Positions 1-5,458 of a stretch of DNA of 8,126 nt are shown here, piece by piece (positions within the stretch are counted from its first letter, which is position 1; every line of letters begins with the position of its first letter). The notes beneath the pieces are model-generated. The model was not told the DNA's origin and did not search any database. It was given only the letters and a program-made list of their open reading frames with translations. Origin of the DNA: Enteractinococcus helveticum. GTDB lineage: Bacteria; Actinomycetota; Actinomycetes; Actinomycetales; Micrococcaceae. The position numbers and the translations under genes are program-made. The stretch is taken from contig NZ_DYXC01000094.1 of assembly GCF_020742345.1 (NCBI RefSeq), forward strand, positions 1 through 8,126, written 5' to 3'.

Positions 1-177
1 AACGTCACCATTCCGGTCAATCCGCAGCTGGTTGCAGCATCCGCAGGAGATCAGCGTCGGATAAGCTCACCCTTCAACGTTGACGCATACGTTCTAACGG
101 ACGCAAAAAACTCCTGGCTAGTCGCGCTAAATAACAGCCGGTTCTCATACGCAGTTATGACAAGTTTGTCTTTGTAA
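1..177 (+). CDS. C-terminal fragment of an unidentified protein (partial at the left edge)
   Basis: Frame 1 is open from the first base to a TAA at 175-177, giving 58 residues that end in ...FSYAVMTSLSL. The fragment has a plausible protein composition: alternating hydrophobic and polar runs (NVTIPVNPQLVAA, AYVLTDAKNSWLVALNN) that suggest beta strands, and no low-complexity content. Its start lies outside the window. It converges on the amine oxidase gene and the two 3' ends overlap by 23 bp (155-177), which is tight but common for convergent bacterial genes. I do not recognise the family and see no catalytic motif. It could be a chance open frame, because 177 bp is short, but the residue pattern and the stop position at the neighbour's end favour a real gene tail. 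Confidence 0.45.
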   Translation, partial: NVTIPVNPQLVAASAGDQRRISSPFNVDAYVLTDAKNSWLVALNNSRFSYAVMTSLSL

Positions 178-1216
178 TGTTGTGGGCCACCGTGAGCCCA
201 GCACGGATGGCACCTTCGATATGCCCGGCAAAGGCATCGGCGGTTTCGGTAGACGCCCAGTGAATGCGCTGGGCTGTGGGTTGCGAAAAAATCCGGTTTC
301 CCATGCCGGTTCCACCCTGAACACTCCGTGGCGGAGTCGTATAACGTTCGGTGGCCCAATTCGTCACTGCCACGTGCTGCGGGTCGGCAGCGGCGGAACC
401 GAAAATCCTCACTAATTGGTGAGCGAAGGCAGCAGCAATGTCGTCATTATTTGCTTGTGGCAGAGCCTGTGCTGGGGCGAATCCAAAGAGCGCCCCGGGA
501 CCATCGGCTGCGGGGCCGCTGTGATCGTGAAATTCGCGAAATGGTCCTCGATAACTGATAGCCGAACCAGCCAGTCGTTCTGCCCGCCAAAAGGGTTGTT
601 CATAGACGGCCACAGCTTTGACCATGTCACCCATCCATACCGCAGTGGAGGTTGCAGCAGCGGCAATTTCCGGCGGTAAGCCGGGTGAAAATTCGATGCT
701 GGCAACTGCCAGCGCAGGTGGCAGCGCGATAATGACCTGCCGGCTGGTCCACGCTTCTTCGGCTGTTTGGACGGTCACGCTGTCGCGGTCGTGGTGGATA
801 GCCGTTACCGGACTGTTCAATAGCTGTTGAGTGGCATCAAGGTCTCGGGCCAGTGCGTGGGCGAGGCCTTGGGCTCCGTTCGTTAAACGCATAGCCGGGG
901 CATCGATGGGGTTGCCGTGAAGACGCTGGGCTGGCCGCTCGGGCGGTTCAAACATTGCATCTCCGGCAAGCGCCTGAGCAAATGTGTCCACTTGGAGTTG
1001 GTCTGTGAGCTTGGCGATGAGTTGTTCGTTATGCCAAAACCACGTGGCGCCGAGATCGATTGTCATGCCGGCAACGTGTTGGCTCACGGCTCGTCCGCCA
1101 ATCCGATCCCGCGCTTCTATGCAGACGACCCGGTACCCGGCTTGGTTCAGGGCACGCGTAGCGGTCAGGCCGGCGATCCCTGCGCCAATGACGGCAACAT
1201 CTACGTCGGTTGTCAC
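155..1216 (-). CDS. flavin monoamine oxidase-family protein (FAD-dependent), short form
   Basis: This 353-residue protein belongs to the flavin amine oxidase family, which oxidises amines (or amino acids) to aldehydes or keto acids with release of ammonia and hydrogen peroxide. The N-terminus has the FAD-binding Rossmann signature GAGIAG (residues 11-16), an acidic residue E34 closing the second strand, and RIGGR (38-42). GATWFW follows at 56-61. The C-terminus has the second FAD-contact region, HWASTET (319-325) and GHIEGAIRAG (331-340). The start is a GTG at 1216-1214 whose bases overlap the stop of the upstream dehydrogenase (GTGA), so translation is probably coupled. At 353 residues it is clearly shorter than typical monoamine oxidases (about 440-460), although both ends are intact, so the middle, substrate-side region is reduced. 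No signal peptide is seen, so it should be cytoplasmic. I infer no specific substrate; a related FAD oxidoreductase activity is possible. Confidence 0.88.
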   Translation of the reverse strand: MTTDVDVAVIGAGIAGLTATRALNQAGYRVVCIEARDRIGGRAVSQHVAGMTIDLGATWFWHNEQLIAKLTDQLQVDTFAQALAGDAMFEPPERPAQRLHGNPIDAPAMRLTNGAQGLAHALARDLDATQQLLNSPVTAIHHDRDSVTVQTAEEAWTSRQVIIALPPALAVASIEFSPGLPPEIAAAATSTAVWMGDMVKAVAVYEQPFWRAERLAGSAISYRGPFREFHDHSGPAADGPGALFGFAPAQALPQANNDDIAAAFAHQLVRIFGSAAADPQHVAVTNWATERYTTPPRSVQGGTGMGNRIFSQPTAQRIHWASTETADAFAGHIEGAIRAGLTVAHNITKTNLS

Positions 1217-2253
1217 TTACTACCACCGGGGTCCAGGACAATGCGAAACCGGGCATCACCGTGTGCCACACGTGCCACCGCAGCATTGGCTTCGGTCAGG
1301 GGCATCTGTTCGATGATTGGGCGAACCCCGTTGCGATGGGCAAAACGCATTGTCTGTTCAGTATCGGTGGGACTACCGGTCAGATGGCCGGTAACGGTTT
1401 GTCCCTTCGACACTAGTTGTCCTGCCGGGACGGTGATGGACCCGTCGTCAACACCGATCAAAACCAATCGACCGTAGACTGCTAGACCGGGCAGTAAGGT
1501 TTCCACCGGGTCAGTGGTGGAATCCGTGAATAAGATCAGATCGGCACCACCTAGCTCGGCCAAAGCCTGGCCTGGGTCTTGGGCGGTGGAATCAATATAA
1601 TGATCGGCACCCAACTGGCGTGCCATTTCGGCGCGATCGGTGCCTCGTGCGATAGCAATGGTCCGATAGCCCATTGCCGAGGCAAACTGCACTGCTAAAT
1701 GGCCTAGTCCACCGATACCAAAAACCGCAACGGTGCCACCGGTTGGCACATTAGCATTGCGGGTCGCATTGAACGTTGTAACCCCAGCACAGCCCATGGG
1801 TGCGGCGTCGAAAAAATCCATACCGTCGGGGATCGCGGCTAAGGCCTCGGCGGGCACAATGATCGACTGCGCCCAGCCGCCCGGGTAGGACCACCCTGGC
1901 ATGACCCGTTGTGGACAATGCACCGGGTCGCCACTGCGGCAATACGAACAGTACCCGCAGCTGCCACCAAACCAGCCGACAGCAACTCGGTCGCCGACGT
2001 GCCAGTGCGTTACATCGGCACCGACCTCAGCGATGACTCCAGCAATTTCATGCCCAGGTGTCACCGGGAAAGCGACGCTGTCGCCTTGCGCTGCTGCCAC
2101 ACCGACGTCGGCAAAACACACACCGGTAGCTTTGATATCGACCCGAACCAGCCCGACATCTGGTGTTTGAGGTGTCTGGGTTTCAGCTACCAGCGGCCCG
2201 GCGGGTTCATGAACCCGCATGATCAGGCCATTGGACTCGGGTTGACTCGACAT
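1213..2253 (-). CDS. zinc-dependent alcohol dehydrogenase (medium-chain dehydrogenase/reductase)
   Basis: This 346-residue cytoplasmic MDR enzyme should interconvert alcohols and aldehydes with a nicotinamide cofactor. Catalytic zinc ligands are C46 (in GVCFADV), H68/E69 (PGHE) and C155 (APMGCAGVTTF). The structural zinc cysteines are C99, C102, C105 and C113 in the CGYCSYCRSGDPVHC block. The cofactor fold has GIGGLG at 179-184. The strand after it ends IAIARG, without the acidic residue usual for NAD preference, so NADP use is possible (inference). F47-A48 replace the common His-Thr after the first zinc cysteine. An in-frame ATG ten codons upstream (2283) exists, but the ATG at 2253-2251 is preferred because GGAAGGAAG lies about 7 bp before it. 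It is the first gene of an operon with the amine oxidase, overlapping it by 4 bp, and is divergent from a LysR regulator. This suggests it handles the aldehyde made by the oxidase. Confidence 0.93.
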   Translation of the reverse strand: MSSQPESNGLIMRVHEPAGPLVAETQTPQTPDVGLVRVDIKATGVCFADVGVAAAQGDSVAFPVTPGHEIAGVIAEVGADVTHWHVGDRVAVGWFGGSCGYCSYCRSGDPVHCPQRVMPGWSYPGGWAQSIIVPAEALAAIPDGMDFFDAAPMGCAGVTTFNATRNANVPTGGTVAVFGIGGLGHLAVQFASAMGYRTIAIARGTDRAEMARQLGADHYIDSTAQDPGQALAELGGADLILFTDSTTDPVETLLPGLAVYGRLVLIGVDDGSITVPAGQLVSKGQTVTGHLTGSPTDTEQTMRFAHRNGVRPIIEQMPLTEANAAVARVAHGDARFRIVLDPGGSK

Positions 2254-2288
2254 CCGCAATACTTCCTTCCACCAACAGTGCACACATT

Positions 2289-2294
2289 TCTATA
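2289..2294 (-). promoter_or_regulatory. candidate -10 element for the dehydrogenase/oxidase operon
   Basis: On the minus strand TATAGA (2294 to 2289) lies about 35 bp before the dehydrogenase ATG, leaving an untranslated leader of roughly 29 nt that includes the GGAAGGAAG ribosome binding site. No good -35 hexamer sits 17 bp further upstream. That position falls inside the 2307-2331 dyad, which would fit a promoter dependent on an activator such as the divergent LysR protein. This is pattern matching only. Confidence 0.35.
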
Positions 2295-2306
2295 CGCACC
2301 TTATCG

Positions 2307-2331
2307 GGCCTTCCACCTGGGGAGGTAGGCC
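2307..2331. promoter_or_regulatory. 25 bp dyad in the divergent spacer, candidate LysR operator
   Basis: The segment is symmetric about base 2319: GGCCT/AGGCC at the outer ends, then CC/GG and CC/GG inside, with 9 of 12 position pairs complementary. It lies between the divergent dehydrogenase and LysR genes and covers the -35 zone of both predicted promoters. LysR-type proteins usually bind such a shared spacer to control both themselves and the neighbouring operon. It is GC-rich for a LysR box, and I did not find a convincing T-N11-A motif at its centre, so it could instead be a chance dyad or a weak hairpin. Confidence 0.4.
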
Positions 2332-2348
2332 GAACGCTTGAATGCCCC

Positions 2349-2354
2349 TATAAT
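2349..2354 (+). promoter_or_regulatory. -10 box giving a probable leaderless LysR transcript
   Basis: A perfect TATAAT is separated from the LysR ATG (2363) by only 8 bp. Transcription normally starts 6-9 bp after the -10 box, so the transcript would begin at or within two bases of the start codon. The bases before the ATG contain no Shine-Dalgarno sequence, which agrees with a leaderless message, a mode common in actinobacteria. No clear -35 hexamer is visible. Confidence 0.55.
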
Positions 2355-2362
2355 GACTGGTT

Positions 2363-3268
2363 ATGACTGAACGGTTCAGCGTCGAAAGTCTCCGATATGC
2401 CGATGTCGTTGCCGACACCGGTTCATTTAGTAGCGCGGCACGCGTGTGCGGTGTCACCCAGCCGGCACTGTCCAATAGTATTGCCAAACTCGAACAACAG
2501 TTGGGCGCCCGGCTCTTTGAGCGCTCCACTCGTGGCGTAACCACCACCGCGTTCGGAGCCCGGCTGCTGCCGCTGATTCAACGAGCCGTAGCCCATCTGG
2601 ATGCCATTACCGCAGAGGCCGCTCGCCTGACTGAACCAGAACGCAGCAGCTTACACATTGGCGTCTCCCCGCTCATCAACCCCCAATTGGTGGCTCGGGC
2701 ATATTCGGCGGTTGCCGAACTGGCTACACCCCGGGATTTGGTGCTGCGCGAAGCGGATCTGGCCGAACTCCAACAGGATCTGCAGGTAGGAAAACTCGAC
2801 CTGATTCTAATCCCATCGGTTGCACCACTGCCCCAGTTCGAACACCGGATCATTGACGCCGAACCAATCGTTGTTGTCGAGCCCGAACCAACTGATTCAA
2901 CAGCGGTGCAACTTGCCGACGCAGCCGACGGGTCATTTATTTTGGTCCCGGATTCGTGCGGGCTCACCACGTTCACAACACAACTCTTCGATTCCCACCG
3001 CCTGCCCATGCAGACATATCCAGGTGAAGCAGTCAGCTACCAGGTCCTGGAACAATGGGCTAATCTTGGGTTAGGTACCGCGATCCTGCCGTTATCCAAG
3101 CTCAGCTCACCGAAGGCACCCCACCGGCGGTTACACGACGAGGATGTCGAAGTCGAAATCTTTTATGAAGCAGTATGGGATCCGGCCTCTCCCCTGCGAG
3201 CCGATATTGAAACCCTCACCCAGCGTATAGCCCAGCAATCCACCCCCGCGACCGAGCTATCGTCATAA
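2363..3268 (+). CDS. LysR-family transcriptional regulator
   Basis: This 301-residue protein has the usual length and layout of the LysR family. An N-terminal winged helix-turn-helix spans about residues 6-65, with the recognisable block SFSSAARVCGVTQPALSNSI (21-40) followed by LEQQLGARLFERSTRG. A linker helix comes next, and from about residue 94 to the end there is a periplasmic-binding-protein-like effector domain, including LGLGTAILPLSKLS typical of its second lobe. It acts in the cytoplasm as a DNA-binding regulator whose activity should depend on a small ligand. It is transcribed away from the dehydrogenase/amine oxidase operon across a 109 bp spacer, the classical arrangement in which the regulator controls the divergent operon and itself. 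The ligand may be the amine or aldehyde handled by that operon (inference). The start has no Shine-Dalgarno sequence but sits just after a TATAAT, so it may be leaderless. Confidence 0.95.
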   Translation: MTERFSVESLRYADVVADTGSFSSAARVCGVTQPALSNSIAKLEQQLGARLFERSTRGVTTTAFGARLLPLIQRAVAHLDAITAEAARLTEPERSSLHIGVSPLINPQLVARAYSAVAELATPRDLVLREADLAELQQDLQVGKLDLILIPSVAPLPQFEHRIIDAEPIVVVEPEPTDSTAVQLADAADGSFILVPDSCGLTTFTTQLFDSHRLPMQTYPGEAVSYQVLEQWANLGLGTAILPLSKLSSPKAPHRRLHDEDVEVEIFYEAVWDPASPLRADIETLTQRIAQQSTPATELSS

Positions 3269-3382
3269 CCATTAGCTATACCCGCATTCATGGCACTGAC
3301 CTACCCGAGAAGCCACGAATCTTTTAGCGTGAGTTTCTGGACCAGCTAGATACGCTGGGTTCCGGAATATGTCTACGAAAGT

Positions 3383-3386
3383 GAGG
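3383..3386 (+). promoter_or_regulatory. ribosome binding site that fixes the start of the ABM-like gene
   Basis: GAGG lies 6 bp before the ATG at 3393. The alternative in-frame ATG at 3369 has only a weak CCGGA upstream and would add eight residues (MSTKVRRI) before the first beta strand, so the later start is preferred. Confidence 0.6.
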
Positions 3387-3392
3387 CGCATA

Positions 3393-3677
3393 ATGGCCGC
3401 ATATCTCCAAATTACCTTGCAGGTTGCCGAAGCCAACCGAGAAGCTGCCGCAGGTGTCTACCAGCAGTACAAACAACAATTCCTTGACACCATCGATGGC
3501 GCAACGAGCAAAGAGCTGCTAGTGCGCGATGAGGATGTCCAAGTCCTGCACGGGTTCGAAACTCCAGCTCAGGCTGAAGCCTACCTGTCGACCGACCTAT
3601 TCACTTCCGACGTCGTCGGCGGACTATCCCCACATCTCAGCGCAGACCCGGAAATCCGCATATACCAAGTCGCCTAA
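3393..3677 (+). CDS. small dimeric alpha/beta-barrel protein, antibiotic biosynthesis monooxygenase-like
   Basis: The 94-residue product fits the single-domain dimeric alpha/beta barrel (ABM-like) fold. A first strand AYLQITLQV (3-11) is followed by a helix (ANREAAAGVYQQYKQQFLDTI, 14-34). Then come strands around KELLVRDEDVQVLHGF (40-55), a helix from PAQAEAYLSTDLF (58-70), and a last strand EIRIYQVA (87-94). Proteins of this shape include cofactor-free monooxygenases that act on polyphenols or quinones, and also many small proteins of unknown role, so a catalytic activity cannot be claimed. It follows the LysR gene by 124 bp and is closed by a strong hairpin before the MFS gene. A link to oxidative or quinone stress is possible but unsupported. 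Confidence 0.7.
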   Translation: MAAYLQITLQVAEANREAAAGVYQQYKQQFLDTIDGATSKELLVRDEDVQVLHGFETPAQAEAYLSTDLFTSDVVGGLSPHLSADPEIRIYQVA

Positions 3678-3694
3678 CGCTGCCAGCACAGTTT

Positions 3695-3737
3695 CGGCAC
3701 GACAGACCCCGCGCGCGCTCTGCGGTCTGTCGTGCCG
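3695..3737 (+). terminator. strong hairpin terminator after the ABM-like gene
   Basis: Two perfect 14-base arms (3695-3708 CGGCACGACAGACC and 3724-3737 GGTCTGTCGTGCCG) enclose a 15-base GC-rich loop, starting 18 bp after the stop at 3677. The stem is followed by TTCAATGTCTTAACATTATTTT rather than a clean U run, as is frequent in actinobacterial terminators. It separates the ABM-like gene from the MFS gene and may work in both directions. It lies only 27 bp before the MFS ribosome binding site, so read-through control of the transporter is conceivable. Confidence 0.8.
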
Positions 3738-3763
3738 TTCAATGTCTTAACATTATTTTCTCC

Positions 3764-3768
3764 AGGAG
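3764..3768 (+). promoter_or_regulatory. ribosome binding site that fixes the MFS start
   Basis: AGGAG lies 8 bp before the GTG at 3777. This decides against an in-frame GTG at 3732, which falls inside the right arm of the terminator hairpin and has no ribosome binding site. Confidence 0.75.
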
Positions 3769-3776
3769 CCCTGCAC

Positions 3777-5039
3777 GTGACCACACTGACTGAAACTATT
3801 ACGCCCCAACGGCGACAACAACTGCATCGCCGAACCCTCACCACAGTGCTGACAAGTCAGTCGTTTGGGGGCGCCGGGCTGGCCGCAGGCATTTCAGTCG
3901 GCGCTCTGATCGCCCAAGATATGCTGGGCAGCGACGCCTTATCGGGACTTCCCACAGCGTTATTTACGCTGGGTGCAGCACTGACCGCATTCATTGTAGG
4001 CCGTGCCGCCCAACGCTCCGGGCGTCGCAAGGCACTGGGCTTCGGATTCATTATCGGCGGGATCGGCGCCATCGGCGTCGTCGCCGCCACACACTTTGTC
4101 AGCCCGATACTGCTGTTTATTTCTTTGTTCCTGTATGGTGCGGGCACCGCGACCAATATGCAAGCACGCTACGCAGGCACCGACCTGGCTCCAGCCAACC
4201 GCAAAGGCACCGCCGTTAGTACGGCCATGGTGGCCACCACGATCGGCGCGGTCGCCGGGCCTAATCTCATTGAACCACTCGGCGGCCTCGCCGAAGGCTT
4301 CGGCCTACCCACGCTCGCGGGCCCCTTCTTGCTGGCCGCCGTCGCTTACATCACCGCCGGTGTCATCCTGGTGACCATGCTGCGCCCCGACCCCTATCTG
4401 GTGGCCAAACAGTTAGAAGCTCAAGAAAGTCCCCAAGCCGACAGCATTACTGCCAAAACACCGGTTGAGAAACCTTCACGACTCGTTCGAATCGGCGCGT
4501 TAGTGCTGGTCATCTCGCAGATCGTTATGGTCGGGATTATGACGATGACGCCGGTGCACATGCGCGCTCACGATCATTCCATGGGCGCGATTGGGCTGGT
4601 CATTGGTCTCCACGTCGGGGCCATGTGGCTCCCCTCGCTTGTCACCGGACCGCTGGTCGATAAAATCGGTCCGCGGGTCATGGCCATCACTGGTGGTCTG
4701 ATCTTATTGGCGTCCGGGCTCGTGGCAGCATTTGCACCGGGTGAAAGCCTGGCCGCGCTGGTCATCGCTTTGGTTTTACTGGGCATCGGTTGGAACGTCG
4801 GCCTCGTGTCGGGCACCACACTGATTGTTCACGGGACCCAGCCAGAAACTCGGGCCGCTACCCAAGGCAGTATTGACGTCTGGTACCAAATCTTCGGGGC
4901 AGGCGCCGGGGTGTTCTCAGGTGTACTCATGAGTGCGACAGGATTTGGGATCGTCACCATCGTGGGCGGCATTCTTGCCCTGATTATTATCCCCGCGATT
5001 GCCCTGGCACCGAGGCTTCATGCCCGAACCGATGCATGA
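3777..5039 (+). CDS. major facilitator superfamily (MFS) transporter
   Basis: This 420-residue integral membrane protein has about twelve predicted helices in two halves of six, the standard MFS plan for a proton- or solute-coupled transporter in the cytoplasmic membrane. After a short basic N-terminus (PQRRQQLHRRT, 10-20) the first helix starts near residue 21. The MFS motif A is visible in the loop after helix 2 (GRAAQRSGRRKA, 75-86) and in degenerate form in the second half (GPLVDKIGPRVM, near 290-301). A hydrophilic central loop carries KQLEAQESPQADSITAKTPVEKP between the halves. The substrate cannot be told from sequence; drug or metabolite efflux is a common role for this size. It begins with GTG behind AGGAG, directly after the hairpin terminating the ABM-like gene. 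No clear terminator follows it, and no promoter stands out in the 39 bp between the hairpin and the start. Confidence 0.9.
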   Translation: MTTLTETITPQRRQQLHRRTLTTVLTSQSFGGAGLAAGISVGALIAQDMLGSDALSGLPTALFTLGAALTAFIVGRAAQRSGRRKALGFGFIIGGIGAIGVVAATHFVSPILLFISLFLYGAGTATNMQARYAGTDLAPANRKGTAVSTAMVATTIGAVAGPNLIEPLGGLAEGFGLPTLAGPFLLAAVAYITAGVILVTMLRPDPYLVAKQLEAQESPQADSITAKTPVEKPSRLVRIGALVLVISQIVMVGIMTMTPVHMRAHDHSMGAIGLVIGLHVGAMWLPSLVTGPLVDKIGPRVMAITGGLILLASGLVAAFAPGESLAALVIALVLLGIGWNVGLVSGTTLIVHGTQPETRAATQGSIDVWYQIFGAGAGVFSGVLMSATGFGIVTIVGGILALIIIPAIALAPRLHARTDA

Positions 5040-5458
5040 TCAACCAGCCAAGTCGTCAGTATAGAGAGATCTCAAAAGAAAAAAGACGGCATCCACAGTA
5101 AACGATCTGACTGCTTCTTGGCACAGCCTGGTTTCACGGCAACGATGAAGATATGAGACGACGTTTGTTGAGACACAGGTTGACGACTGTGGGTATGTGT
5201 CCAGCAGGGAGTTTCGTCGCGAATTCTCACTGACGGTTGTGGACTGGTTATTTATGAGCTTCACCATGAGCTCTGTCTTAGCACTGATGACAATTCCGGT
5301 GGTTTGGGAATCGCCGTTGAGAACGACCATCGATCGCACTCAGGCCGACACGATCACGAAACGCACGAAAAGCGGTGATCCACCAAGCCGGAGCTAAAAA
5401 CAGTAGGGTAGGCGGGCAAGCCCTATTCTCAATGGCATGTATTTCTGCAAGGAGCAGT
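5040..5458. other. 419 bp spacer between the MFS and ftsW-like genes
   Basis: No convincing gene or terminator is seen. The stretch starts with an A-rich segment near 5071-5087. It contains one plus-strand open frame, 5197-5397 (GTG start, 66 codons), with a hydrophobic central run VVDWLFMSFTMSSVLALM but no ribosome binding site. Near 5404-5425 TAGGG and CCCTA could form a weak hairpin 33 bp before the ftsW-like start. I see no good promoter with correctly spaced hexamers, although transcription of the ftsW-like gene presumably begins here. Confidence 0.5.

Noticed and set aside
917..1477. Long plus-strand frame of 186 codons opposite the oxidase and dehydrogenase
   Set aside because: It is the antisense shadow of two well-supported genes and has no domain signal.
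3732..3776. Earlier GTG start for the MFS transporter
   Set aside because: It lies in the terminator stem without a ribosome binding site. The GTG at 3777 has AGGAG at 8 bp.
5040..5339. Minus-strand open frame of 99 codons after the MFS gene
   Set aside because: No ribosome binding site, poor amino acid composition for a folded protein, and no recognisable motif. It opposes a more plausible plus-strand frame.
5404..5425. TAGGG/CCCTA hairpin before the ftsW-like gene as a riboswitch or operator
   Set aside because: The stem is only 5 bp with a 12-base loop and matches no regulatory family that I recognise.
5375..5458. Earlier ATG start for the ftsW-like gene
   Set aside because: The extra 28 residues have no family match that I know and no ribosome binding site, while AAGGAG precedes 5459.
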